Below are positions 46,818-55,656 of a stretch of DNA of 64,000 nt, in pieces. Positions within the stretch are counted from its first letter, which is position 1. Every line of letters begins with the position of its first letter. The stretch is taken from positions 1 through 64,000 of the forward strand of contig NZ_CADIKH010000007.1 of assembly GCF_902859855.1 (NCBI RefSeq). Reading direction: 5' to 3'. The translations under genes were made by a program, and so were the position numbers. Source of the DNA: Paraburkholderia humisilvae. Lineage in GTDB: Bacteria > Pseudomonadota > Gammaproteobacteria > Burkholderiales > Burkholderiaceae. The notes beneath the pieces were generated by a model, which ran no database searches, was not told where the DNA came from, and saw only the letters and a program-made list of their open reading frames with translations.

Positions 46818-47591
46818 ATGACCCGCGCGTCCGTGGCTTATGGCCGTCGCGGTCGCGTGAGTGCAGCCAACACCGGTATCCGTCACACGGCGTCGACATA
46901 CGGCAAGGCGAAATTCGGTACGTACAGCGAGAAAGCAGGTGGCCACCTCAACGTCGAATCCGACGCCGAGCGATTCGTTACGCATCTTCTGGCGATTGAC
47001 CCGCGCGTCAGAGCTTTTCGGCCACAGCCATTTTGTGTCGACCTGATTGACCAGCGCCTCCTGTTTTCGAGAGATGCCTTGCGCGAAGCCTCGCACAAGC
47101 ATCGCGATGTGCCAGGTCCGAAGTTCTACACGGTCGATTTCAGCATCGACTGGCAAGACGGACTGCATCATGCGGTCGAAGTCAAAGCCGAAGGCTTCGA
47201 AGGAGACGACGTCTATTGGGAAAAAGTTGCGCGGGCCCGCCCGATTCTGGCTGCCAATAGCTACCCGCTCCGAACCGTGGTGGCGCCGGCAAGCTCCGGA
47301 CATCCAATCCGGATGAATTCGAGGGTGCTCAAGCAGGCTACCCATCAAATCCAGGCGCATCTGACCGACGAACTCGTCGAGAGCGTCACACGTCGCTGTG
47401 AAGGTGGGCCTGTCTCGGTGCGCGCGTTGTGCTCAGACCTTCAACTACTGCCCGGTCTGATTCCTGTCTTGCTGGTCAGCGGCGTGCTCGAAGGCGACCT
47501 TGCCCATCACCCTATCTGCGGCACGCTTGAATTGTCCCTGGCGTATGGGGACCTGGCCCATCTCTGCCTGTTTGAGGGAGTAGAAAAATGA
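46818..47591 (+). CDS. tnsA: TnsA-like transposon endonuclease
   Basis: The 257-residue protein has the TnsA nuclease fold: ESDAERFVTHLLAIDPRVRAFRPQP (Glu51), FYTVDFSIDW (Asp107) and AVEVKAE (Glu121-Val-Lys123). This restriction-endonuclease-like active site cuts the 5' strands at the ends of a Tn7-like element, allowing cut-and-paste transposition. The C-terminal part (about 175-257) would contact TnsC. AGGAGG is seven bases before the ATG. Its stop overlaps the tnsB start by four bases. Confidence 0.88.
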   Translation: MTRASVAYGRRGRVSAANTGIRHTASTYGKAKFGTYSEKAGGHLNVESDAERFVTHLLAIDPRVRAFRPQPFCVDLIDQRLLFSRDALREASHKHRDVPGPKFYTVDFSIDWQDGLHHAVEVKAEGFEGDDVYWEKVARARPILAANSYPLRTVVAPASSGHPIRMNSRVLKQATHQIQAHLTDELVESVTRRCEGGPVSVRALCSDLQLLPGLIPVLLVSGVLEGDLAHHPICGTLELSLAYGDLAHLCLFEGVEK

Positions 47592-49615
47592 AGCCCATCC
47601 TGCTCCGGCGTGACCGGCTTGCTCCGCCCGGCAATCGCGACGCTTATCTGGAAGTACTTGACCCACACCCTCGCGGTGGATGCATCAAGGTATTCGATGC
47701 CGAGAAGCGTGAGGAAAGGTACATCGAAATAGAGGACATTGCGGCAGACATCCACGCTGGCAAGAAGACCTTGCTTCGCGCAGGCAAACCTCGCTTCAGT
47801 CATGCCGCGCAACCCGGCGACAAAGCACTGGACGAACGTAGCCTCTTCGCCTATGAGGTCATACGGCGCATCCAGAACATCCAGACGCAGCGAGGCATCA
47901 GTTGTCTGCAGGCATATCAACTTGCCGCAGAAGAGTACGGTCATGATGCCTCGCCGCTATCGCGACCCTTTCCGCGGCTGTCAACGATATATCGGTATCG
48001 AAGGCACGACATGGCCGGCCTGCCGGTTCTTCGCGGAAACAAAAACAAGGGTAACCGCGTGCCGCGGTATCCGCAGGAAGTCGTTGATACGATTTGTACT
48101 GTCGCTGAGCGACTTTATCTGGTGCCCATGTCCCGCTGGTCGTTGAGGAAAGTGACCGACTACGTCAACCGCAACGTGCTCGGCGCTCTTCTGCCCGCAA
48201 CCCACCCTCCGATAAGCATCAGGTATGTGAAAGAGACCATCCTGCGCTTCGCCAGCGCCGACCCAGAGCACAACCGTATGCTTCCGAGGGACGCCGTGGC
48301 AGGGAAGTCATTCGCGAAGAGGCGCATCCGTGCTGAAGTGCCCTTCGAGCGGGTGGAGCAGGATGCACTGCACCTGCCATACGTCGTCGAGACACCGAGC
48401 GGCGTGAGCAGCCAGCTCTACCTCGTGCATGCCATCGACTGTTGCACAAGCTATCCAGTCGGTTGGCACTTTGTCGTTGGCGCGCCGAGAGATACCGATA
48501 CGCTCGCGTGCGCAGAGATGTATATGGCGCCCATCAAGAAGAAACGATTCGAGGAATTGGGCATCGACCACGAGATGAATGTGTGTGGCACACCGGGCCA
48601 GCTCATCTTCGATAACGGGCCGGAGGCCAAAACCAGCCGTATCGAGAACCTCCAAAAGCTCGGCGTTGACGTCAAGCACTGTAAATCCAGAGCTCCGCAG
48701 CAAAAGCCTTTTATCGAACGTTTTAATCGTTCTCTCAAGGAGGCCCTCGAAGGACTGCCTGGCTGCACGCGCATGGACGGCGAGGATGGAAAGCGTGACC
48801 CGGTTGCGCTTGGCGACAAGCTCCTGACAATCGATGAACTTGAGCGCTGGGTTGTCCGTTGGTACTACGAAAAGTGGATTCACACTCCACTCGAGCGTTT
48901 GCGGTGGGATGTCGTCCTCACGGACTCTCTGACGGGCGACTCTCCTGCAGAGCGCTGGAAGCATTTCGAGGCGTCATGCATCGCGGTCTCGCTTCCACCA
49001 TCGCGAGCGGAGTGGCTAGCTGCGCTTTGCGAGCACACGGAGAACAAGCTGAGCCGGAAGACGGGCATCACGGTAGACGGGCTGCATTACAAGGATGACG
49101 AAATTGAAACCCTGATTGGTAGGTATGGCGAAAAGCAGTTTCTGCACGTGCTGTTCAACCCGGATGACTTCCGACATGTCTATATCTATGAAGGCGATGA
49201 TGTTCCACTCGTCCCACTGCCATATGAGCACTTGCGACCCGAGACACCGGCCTGGTCGTTCAAGGAGGCAAAGGAGCGGTTTAAAAGGCACAAAACCAGC
49301 TTTAAGCCAGCTCCGCAGGCCGAGAAATTCGACGGAGATATGCATGAAACGGTCGTGGCCGAATCTCTTGCACCCAAAAGCAAAAAATCGGGCAAGCACG
49401 AGAGAAACCGCGAGACCGCACGCCTGGAGAAAGTGGCCAAGGCCATCGAGCGCGCGACGAAGCACCCGGGTCCGCTGCTACCGCCGCCGCTGCTGAAGGG
49501 CGGGCCCAATACAGCATCGGAAGCGCCACCTGCCGCCGTGCGGCGTATCAGTCCGATGCCCGACGACGTGGCCCTGCTTCCCGTGCTGGACCGTGACAGC
49601 GGAGATTTACTGTAA
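47588..49615 (+). CDS. tnsB: TnsB-like DDE transposase
   Basis: The 675-residue integrase-fold transposase has an N-terminal region with helix-turn-helix character (LSTIYRYRRHDMAGLPVL), then catalytic residues Asp259 (VEQDALHLPY), Asp342 (LIFDNGPEAK) and Glu377 (KPFIERFNRSLKEAL), then a Mu-type C-terminal beta barrel and a long Lys/Pro-rich tail (about 590-675). It binds the element ends and joins 3' ends to target DNA. It overlaps tnsA by four bases and abuts tnsC (TAATGA). All catalytic residues are present. Confidence 0.92.
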   Translation: MKPILLRRDRLAPPGNRDAYLEVLDPHPRGGCIKVFDAEKREERYIEIEDIAADIHAGKKTLLRAGKPRFSHAAQPGDKALDERSLFAYEVIRRIQNIQTQRGISCLQAYQLAAEEYGHDASPLSRPFPRLSTIYRYRRHDMAGLPVLRGNKNKGNRVPRYPQEVVDTICTVAERLYLVPMSRWSLRKVTDYVNRNVLGALLPATHPPISIRYVKETILRFASADPEHNRMLPRDAVAGKSFAKRRIRAEVPFERVEQDALHLPYVVETPSGVSSQLYLVHAIDCCTSYPVGWHFVVGAPRDTDTLACAEMYMAPIKKKRFEELGIDHEMNVCGTPGQLIFDNGPEAKTSRIENLQKLGVDVKHCKSRAPQQKPFIERFNRSLKEALEGLPGCTRMDGEDGKRDPVALGDKLLTIDELERWVVRWYYEKWIHTPLERLRWDVVLTDSLTGDSPAERWKHFEASCIAVSLPPSRAEWLAALCEHTENKLSRKTGITVDGLHYKDDEIETLIGRYGEKQFLHVLFNPDDFRHVYIYEGDDVPLVPLPYEHLRPETPAWSFKEAKERFKRHKTSFKPAPQAEKFDGDMHETVVAESLAPKSKKSGKHERNRETARLEKVAKAIERATKHPGPLLPPPLLKGGPNTASEAPPAAVRRISPMPDDVALLPVLDRDSGDLL

Positions 49616-50601
49616 TGACACCCGCAAAGCAATTACGCGTAGCTATCGAGACCTGCGAACTCCCGCATCCGCTTTTCCTTGAGCAACTCAAGCCGCTCAG
49701 GCAGCGCATCGAGGACGCCATTGATGGAGGCGCGAGTCGTATCGAGCGCGTCATGGGACCGTCGCGTGTCGGCAAGTCGATGCTCATCAATGCGCTAAGA
49801 CGGACGTTTCCGGAAACGAAGGTCGACGGACGGCGTCACGTGCCTCTGCTCGTTGTGCCGGTGCCCACGCCCGTGTCGCCACTGCTATTGCCTTCGAGCG
49901 TGCTCACAGCGCTTGGCCTGCCGGTTCAGCGCAGCATCACCTCTGGTGCCATGGGTAACCGCATGCTGGACCAGTTGACGCTCGCCGGTACGCGCGTCGC
50001 GATTTTTGAGGAAGCGAGCCACCTCGTCGAACCGGGTGCGCGGGTGCCGCCACGCTCGGCTGGAGACTGGTTCAAGACATTGGCGGATTCGCGCCTGACG
50101 GTCTTTCTGTTCGGCGTGCCACGTCTCGAGCGTCTGTTCGAGCACAACGAGCAGTTGCGTATGCGCACGTCGGCTCGGCGCCTCCTTTTACCTTACGATT
50201 CCCGAATTCCCGAGAACATGAAGGCATTCCATACGTGTGTTGCGACCTATGCAAATCTTTTTCGCGAATCTGGCTATCCGATAGACCTGCCGATACCTGC
50301 ACTCACCTACCAGTGCTACCTGCTGACCGGCGGGCTGATTGGCGTGTTGAGCCGGTTCATGCAGGAGCTGGCCAGTCAGATGGCGTATGAGTTGCCACGG
50401 CCTCTCACGTTCAACGACTGCCAGGCAGCAGCAGATGCAATCGAAGCCGCCGGTTCCCACCACTTCCGAGCGTTCCAGAATCACGCTGCCATGCAGTCGG
50501 ATGTCGCATCCGCAGCCCTTCACCAGTCCTTCGTGCAGGTGATGAACGACAACGACCTCCCGGTTCCTGTTATCCGCGAACAATCCGGAGGTGGCAAATG
50601 A
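49615..50601 (+). CDS. tnsC: TnsC/TniB-like AAA+ transposition regulator
   Basis: The 328-residue ATPase has Walker A GPSRVGKS (48-55), Walker B VAIFEEASHL (128-137), and a sensor/arginine region RLTVFLFGVPRLERLFEHNEQLRMR. It assembles on target DNA and links TniQ-chosen sites to the TnsAB transposase. It overlaps tniQ by four bases. Length fits TniB-type proteins, shorter than Tn7 TnsC. Confidence 0.92.
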   Translation: MTPAKQLRVAIETCELPHPLFLEQLKPLRQRIEDAIDGGASRIERVMGPSRVGKSMLINALRRTFPETKVDGRRHVPLLVVPVPTPVSPLLLPSSVLTALGLPVQRSITSGAMGNRMLDQLTLAGTRVAIFEEASHLVEPGARVPPRSAGDWFKTLADSRLTVFLFGVPRLERLFEHNEQLRMRTSARRLLLPYDSRIPENMKAFHTCVATYANLFRESGYPIDLPIPALTYQCYLLTGGLIGVLSRFMQELASQMAYELPRPLTFNDCQAAADAIEAAGSHHFRAFQNHAAMQSDVASAALHQSFVQVMNDNDLPVPVIREQSGGGK

Positions 50602-52484
50602 GTCTGCTCATAACGTATGCGCCACGGGACGACGAATCCGGGCATGGGTATTACCGCAGGCTCGCTGCCGATAACGTGCTGTCTAGCTGGCGCGAGCTGG
50701 CAGGCCTCGCTGGCGTACAACGCAATCGCAGCGCACTGCTCGGTCATGCCGATTTTGTCGCGGGACAGCTTGGTCTCGAAAATTCATGGGCGCATTTTGC
50801 GAGCAACCAGGAAGTGGCATGCCGCAGATGGGGCCGCCTGCATCGCGCCCAGTCCGACGCTGTCTGTCCGGGGTGCCTGGCCGAAGAAGGCCACCTGCGT
50901 CACTATTGGGAGCACACGTACGCCACCGCGTGCCCTCACCACCGTTTCCGGCTTGTCGACAGGTGCGACGCTTGTGGAGAGATGCTGTCGCCCCATCGCT
51001 ATCTCATTGACCGATGTGATTGCGGTCACGACCTTCGCATGCTTCCTCGCACAGCTTCAAGCCATGCACAGCATTGGCTGTCCACGCTCATTGCCAGCAC
51101 TGGGCAACAGTCGGGCGGCGTGGACATCGATAAGTTGGGTAAGGTCGTGCGCACGCTTTGCCTGTACGCCGACCCAACGCTGCCATCACCTCCTCGAGGG
51201 GCCGCATTGCCGAACTCTATTGCTGAAGCCATCGACTTACTCGAGCCTCTAGAAACGATGCTGGCTGATTGGCCTGCGGGCTTCCAGTCGCATGTCGAGA
51301 AACGCATTGCCGCAGGTAAGCCCGGCGCCCGAACACTTAACACGTTGCTTGGCGCCTGGTACATTAGCCTGCGCAAACTCTGTCTGGGCGGCGCACTCCA
51401 GCCGTTCCTCAAAATCGTCATCGAAGTCGCTGCTGCGCGATTCGACGGCACGCTCGGGCTGGACTCGGCGAAAGCCATGGCGGAGGAGGTGACCAAGTAC
51501 ATGCGTGCGCCCGACGCGGCAAAAGCTATTGGCGTCAGTGCTTCACGCCTGCACAAAGCCATCCAGGCCGGAGAGTGCGATTACCGCACGCGCCTCCCGG
51601 GTAAGCGCGGGCAGGTCAATGAAATCCCGCACGCCGAAGTCGCACGCATCCAGCAACGGCGCAGTGAATGGATGACCGGCGCGCAAGCTTGCGAGCTGTC
51701 GGGTGTGCCGCCATCCGTGCTTCAGCACATGATGGCGGCAGGCGTGATTCGGTCCGATGTGAGCTGGCGCGAAGACATACTGAAGGGCGGTCTGGTTGAG
51801 CGCCAATCCGTACTAGATGTGGTCGCGCGCATCAGCGAAGCTGCAGAACCTGCTGCAGCCCCAGATGACGAAAAACTCACGTGGGCAGGACTGACCAGCA
51901 GACGTATGGGCGACCGGCAAGCCATCCAGTCCCTGATGCAGGCAATTGCTGAAGGCAAGGTAAAGGCCGTCGTGCGCGGTCACAGACTCGGCGAGATGGC
52001 CTTCCTGCGAGCCGACGTTACCCCATACTTTTCGACGCCATTGCTAGAAGCCGGCATGTCTATTCAGCAGTTGTCGAAGTTGACCGGCTGGAAATGGGAA
52101 AGCATCTCACATTGGATTGATTCCGGCGTGTTAGCGTCCGAAGAAATCCGGTTACGTGGTCAGCCTTGTAGGGTTGTGCTGCCGCACCATTTGCTCTCAT
52201 TCCGCCAGAGTTATGTACCGCTCGCAGACCTCGCGAAGGCTATGGGAACAAAGTCGTCCGCACTTGCGAGACTACTGTCACCAATAGAGATAGTTGGTGC
52301 GCACACGTTGCCCAATGGTGCGCAGCGTGGCGCACTGGTAAAGACTGCTGACCTGGGACGGCTGGCCATCGTCGGAGCGAAAAGTCTTGAGTTTGACTTG
52401 CAAAGACGACCAGTCCCTGGCAGCAAGATACATCTGGCTCTCGTCCGTGCTGCATCAGTTCCCCCGGTATCGACGACGACTTGA
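50598..52484 (+). CDS. tniQ: TniQ/TnsD-like target-selection protein
   Basis: The 628-residue protein starts with the TniQ domain: YYRRLAADNVLSSWRELA, and zinc-binding cysteines CPGCL (90-94), ACPHHRFRLVDRCDACGE (112-127) and CDCG (140-143). After about residue 280 it carries several successive helix-turn-helix-like segments (APDAAKAIGVSASRLHKAI; TGAQACELSGVPPSVLQHMM; SIQQLSKLTGWKWESISHWI; PLADLAKAMGTKSSALARLL). That build is TnsD-like, suggesting recognition of a specific chromosomal site. No CRISPR array or Cas gene is nearby, so RNA-guided targeting is not supported. Confidence 0.9.
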   Translation: MSLLITYAPRDDESGHGYYRRLAADNVLSSWRELAGLAGVQRNRSALLGHADFVAGQLGLENSWAHFASNQEVACRRWGRLHRAQSDAVCPGCLAEEGHLRHYWEHTYATACPHHRFRLVDRCDACGEMLSPHRYLIDRCDCGHDLRMLPRTASSHAQHWLSTLIASTGQQSGGVDIDKLGKVVRTLCLYADPTLPSPPRGAALPNSIAEAIDLLEPLETMLADWPAGFQSHVEKRIAAGKPGARTLNTLLGAWYISLRKLCLGGALQPFLKIVIEVAAARFDGTLGLDSAKAMAEEVTKYMRAPDAAKAIGVSASRLHKAIQAGECDYRTRLPGKRGQVNEIPHAEVARIQQRRSEWMTGAQACELSGVPPSVLQHMMAAGVIRSDVSWREDILKGGLVERQSVLDVVARISEAAEPAAAPDDEKLTWAGLTSRRMGDRQAIQSLMQAIAEGKVKAVVRGHRLGEMAFLRADVTPYFSTPLLEAGMSIQQLSKLTGWKWESISHWIDSGVLASEEIRLRGQPCRVVLPHHLLSFRQSYVPLADLAKAMGTKSSALARLLSPIEIVGAHTLPNGAQRGALVKTADLGRLAIVGAKSLEFDLQRRPVPGSKIHLALVRAASVPPVSTTT

Positions 52485-52582
52485 AGTATCCGCCGCACAT
52501 TAGTCGAACAGCGGCCGCGGACAACAACAATTAGCCACTATGACGGTCTGAGCTGATTAGTCACGGTTGCAAGCGTAGCCTA

Positions 52583-53398
52583 GTGTCTAAGAATTTCGGC
52601 TTGAGATTGATAGCCGTTTCTCAAAAAACTAAAGAAGCGTCACCAACTTGCCGTTATGAGGTTGCTAATTTCCCGATTTTATCGAAGAAAATACACATGC
52701 CTATCAAGTGGCAAGCCCTCAGCAATCTTCAGCGCTGGATGTACATGGATGCACAATCCCGTGCGCTGTTTGACTTGACGAAAGTACATATCTATATCAA
52801 CCCCTCCGTCAGGCAGGCTTTCGATTGGAGTGAAAGCGACTGGAAGCTACTCTCTGGTGCGCCATCGGGTAGCACAGTGTCCGTGGATTGCGTCGGTGGA
52901 GTTGTTTCTATGCTTATTGCAAATGACGAAATGTTGGTCAATCCGTTCATGTTGCCTCTCACGTTTGACGAGGCGCGTAGACCGCATCGAATTTTTCCGC
53001 AGAAGCTAGAGGTGAGTTCTAGGCACCAAGTTAAAGGAGTCGCTACTCGTATGGTTGCTCTCTGTGCCAACACAGCGACGGCCTTAGGATTTCGCCAGAT
53101 TGAACTGCAGGCTATTCAGAGCGCCGAGTCGACTACGGCCATGCGGCATAACGGTGCCTATACGTTTGCAAGACTGGGCTTTGACGGCGCGATTTCGGAT
53201 GAGGTTGTTCGAAAGCTCCCTTCTGAATTGAAAGGATGTAGAAGATTGCTAGACCTAGTCGAGACGCCTTCGGGAGTAAAGTTTTGGCGAGAACACGCCG
53301 ATTCCACAGCGATGAGCTTCGACCTTTCTCCGGGCAGTCGCAATTGGGCAGCCCTTCGAAGGTACCTGAATGAAAAACGAATCCGAGTAATAAAATGA
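52583..53398 (+). CDS. GNAT-like N-acetyltransferase, putative
   Basis: The 271-residue product contains RHQVKGVATRMVALCANTATALGFRQIELQAIQS, the acetyl-CoA-binding motif A region with a V-K-G-V-A-T variant of Q/RxxGxG/A, and a downstream NGAYTFARLGFD that resembles the motif B end. The start is GTG 52583; an internal ATG at 52697 is an alternative. It follows tniQ by 98 bp on the same strand, is less GC-rich, and overlaps the next gene by four bases. It is likely transposon cargo. Substrate unknown. Confidence 0.6.
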   Translation: MSKNFGLRLIAVSQKTKEASPTCRYEVANFPILSKKIHMPIKWQALSNLQRWMYMDAQSRALFDLTKVHIYINPSVRQAFDWSESDWKLLSGAPSGSTVSVDCVGGVVSMLIANDEMLVNPFMLPLTFDEARRPHRIFPQKLEVSSRHQVKGVATRMVALCANTATALGFRQIELQAIQSAESTTAMRHNGAYTFARLGFDGAISDEVVRKLPSELKGCRRLLDLVETPSGVKFWREHADSTAMSFDLSPGSRNWAALRRYLNEKRIRVIK

Positions 53399-53739
53399 AA
53401 CAGAAATTCTCTTTCTCGAGTGATGCCGAAATGCAGGCACTTGTTCAAAGCATCGCAGAAGCTCAGCAGGCGCTCGCGGAGATACGCGAGCAAATACCCG
53501 AGTTGTTTTCTGAGGAGCGACTCGCCGAGCAGTTGCGTCGGGCAAATATCGCGATAGCGCAGCAAATTGAGGCACGGAAGCAAAAGCGGCGCGCTTGGGG
53601 CGGAACACTAATCCGTACTTTCTGGCTCTGCCTCAGGAGTTTCGGGTCGGTCGGTATCAGTAACGAATTCCCTGCCCCGAGTGGAGTACGACTCGAAGCT
53701 CGGAGTAAAGCAGCGGTCGTAGAACTGGGACGCAGCTAA
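53395..53739 (+). CDS. Hypothetical protein coupled to the GNAT-like gene
   Basis: The ATG overlaps the upstream stop (ATGA). The 114-residue product begins MKQKFSFSSDAEMQALVQSIAEAQQALAEIREQIPELFSEERLAEQLRRANIAIAQQIEARKQKRR, a long amphipathic helix or coiled coil for about 65 residues, and then a less regular tail. The tail may be out of the ancestral frame, because coding character falls after residue 70. No family recognised. Confidence 0.5.
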   Translation: MKQKFSFSSDAEMQALVQSIAEAQQALAEIREQIPELFSEERLAEQLRRANIAIAQQIEARKQKRRAWGGTLIRTFWLCLRSFGSVGISNEFPAPSGVRLEARSKAAVVELGRS

Positions 53740-53854
53740 GCAAAAGCGAAGCGAAGACGACAACATTGCCATTGCGTTGCGCAGAGCGCAAACGCCGTCG
53801 CTCATCTCGGAGCGCGTCGCCCGCGATGCGGACCGCCACTATGTGAGAGTGCGG

Positions 53855-54757
53855 CTAGATAGCTGCGCTGAATTGCTGCTGGTCGAGAGAAATCGTCGCG
53901 ATGATGGACTCGAATTCCACCATCAAATCCGGATGGCGTTGGGCAACGTATTGACGTGCAGATTCGTTTTCGAGGAGCTTGGCGAGATATCCTTTCGCAA
54001 GCACCAGATTCAACACGTCCTGACCGTAAGTCTGTTCCACGAGCTTGTACTGCCCCTGCAGATTGCTCATTTCCCGCTCCATTTTCGCCATCTGCTCCGG
54101 GCTAACGCCAGTCAGTTTGCGCGGCTTCTTGCCATCCACAAGACGTGCCGCAGGCGTGGCTACCAACAATGCCTCGGCGTAGGCGACTGACACGTTGTTC
54201 GCGGCCGCCATCAGCTCAACGCATTCGACCTGCCGCGTGGGCTTCATTTTGCGAATCGCGCGAACAAGGTCCGGCGAGAACTGCCGGTCTCCGAGCAGTT
54301 CAGCCGCCTCCGGGCAAATGCCGTCGAGCAGCGACATCTTCTTTATGATTTGCGATACGTCCACGGAGAGCGCTTTCGCCAATCGTTCGGGCGAAACGCC
54401 TCTGTCGATAACGCGCCGTATCATATAGTGCTCCTGGACTGTAGAGAGGCGATTGACACGGTTGTTATAGGTGTAGCTCTCGTCATCGGTCGCGACAAGA
54501 CAGGCAGCGTGCTCGTGCCCCAGGTCCTGGATGGCAAGCAGGCGTAGATGCCCATCGAGCAGAACATGTTGTCCGGAGGACTGGTTCGCAGGCGTTACGG
54601 AGAGTGGTTCAATGAGGCCTACCTCCTCAATGGACGTCCTAATCTGTTTGAACTTACGCGACTCAATCACGGGCGTCGGTATTCTGCGCGATGGCAGGAT
54701 GCTCGAGACCGGCACCGACAGCGGCTCAGGGATGAATCCAAGGGTTACGCCAGTCAT
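53855..54757 (-). CDS. ParB/RepB-type protein 2 (RepB C-terminal-like domain)
   Basis: The 300-residue protein has a ParB/Srx-type N-terminal fold (VPVSSILPSRRIPTPVIESRKFKQIRTSIEEVGLIEPLSV, LLDGHLRLLAIQDLGHEHAACLVATDDE), a helix-turn-helix region (RGVSPERLAKALSVDVSQIIKKMSLLDG) and a C-terminal half of the RepB type (AYAEALLVATPAARLVDGKKPRKLTGVSPEQMAKMEREMSNL). It overlaps the gene upstream by four bases and ends the recombinase operon. In this setting it more likely acts with the recombinase than in plasmid partition, as no ParA is present. Confidence 0.82.
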   Translation of the reverse strand: MTGVTLGFIPEPLSVPVSSILPSRRIPTPVIESRKFKQIRTSIEEVGLIEPLSVTPANQSSGQHVLLDGHLRLLAIQDLGHEHAACLVATDDESYTYNNRVNRLSTVQEHYMIRRVIDRGVSPERLAKALSVDVSQIIKKMSLLDGICPEAAELLGDRQFSPDLVRAIRKMKPTRQVECVELMAAANNVSVAYAEALLVATPAARLVDGKKPRKLTGVSPEQMAKMEREMSNLQGQYKLVEQTYGQDVLNLVLAKGYLAKLLENESARQYVAQRHPDLMVEFESIIATISLDQQQFSAAI

Positions 54758-55656
54758 GTGGCACTCCCGCCTGACCAGACGCGTTCGGCAAGATACTTCG
54801 GCAAGCTCGCCAGGCCCTCCGCGCGCAACAGGTTGACAAAGTTCTCATCGGCAAACAGTTGCCTCAATGCGCCGACCACAAATAGCAAACGCTGTTGCGT
54901 GAATTCGGCCTTTCTCACCATGGACTTCTGACGTTCTACCTCGTGCTCATACGTGCGTACGAGACTCGATGTCGTGACGCCGGCAGTCCTGCTCGTCATG
55001 TTGCGCGCCGTGCTTCGCCCGAGTGCTTTTCTGCGCTCGATGACACGGCGTGCGTTCATCAATTGCTTGCCCCGCAATTTGCCCGACTCATACGCCTCCT
55101 GGAGTGCTGCCTGTATTTCGGCGTCGTCATCGCCGGCGCCGACAATCGTGAGAGCCGCATTCAGGGGAACAAGCCCTTTCTCCACCGCAACGACAAGTCT
55201 CTCCTCTCCCTGGTGCAGCAGCGTGAGGATGCCGTGAACGTAAGCCGGCGTAAGACCAGTCTTCTCGGCAATGACCTTCGGCGCATATCCCTGCTCCTGC
55301 AATTGCCGGATGCCGGCAAGCCGCTCGAGTGGGCGACACTGTCTGCGCGCGATGTTTTCAGTCAGGCTCATGACGAACGCGTCTTCGTCGCTCACGCTCA
55401 CAACGAGTGCCGGAATGGTCGCTTCCCCAAGCGAGCGGAACGCCTTCAGTCGCCCCTCGCCACACACGAGCAGGTATTTTTCTATGCCGCCAGCCGTTGC
55501 TCGCGGCGTGACCAGGATTGGCTTTTTGAGACCGATGGCCTTGATGTTGTCGACGATTTCACTGAAAACCCGACCATTGCGCTCCCGCGGATTGATGACT
55601 TCAATCTGATTGACGGGGACCATCCGGATTTCTCCGAGCTGCTGCCGCGCGTTCAC
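54754..55656 (-). CDS. ParB/RepB/Spo0J-type protein 1
   Basis: This 300-residue ParB-type protein has NIKAIGLKKPILVTPRA, VCGEGRLKAFRSLGEATIPALVVSVSDEDAFVMSLTENIARRQCRPLERL (the ParB nucleotide-binding boxes GEGR and ENIxRR) and a helix-turn-helix GYAPKVIAEKTGLTPAYVHGILTLL. The C-terminal half carries basic helices (RRVIERRKALGR). It overlaps the recombinase stop and the second ParB start by four bases each, so all three are translated together. No parA and no obvious parS palindrome adjoin it. Confidence 0.86.
   Translation of the reverse strand: MNARQQLGEIRMVPVNQIEVINPRERNGRVFSEIVDNIKAIGLKKPILVTPRATAGGIEKYLLVCGEGRLKAFRSLGEATIPALVVSVSDEDAFVMSLTENIARRQCRPLERLAGIRQLQEQGYAPKVIAEKTGLTPAYVHGILTLLHQGEERLVVAVEKGLVPLNAALTIVGAGDDDAEIQAALQEAYESGKLRGKQLMNARRVIERRKALGRSTARNMTSRTAGVTTSSLVRTYEHEVERQKSMVRKAEFTQQRLLFVVGALRQLFADENFVNLLRAEGLASLPKYLAERVWSGGSAT

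Noticed and set aside
53740..53854. parS-like partition site beside the ParB genes
   Set aside because: No 14-16 bp palindrome of the usual kind was found in the short gap or upstream of the operon.
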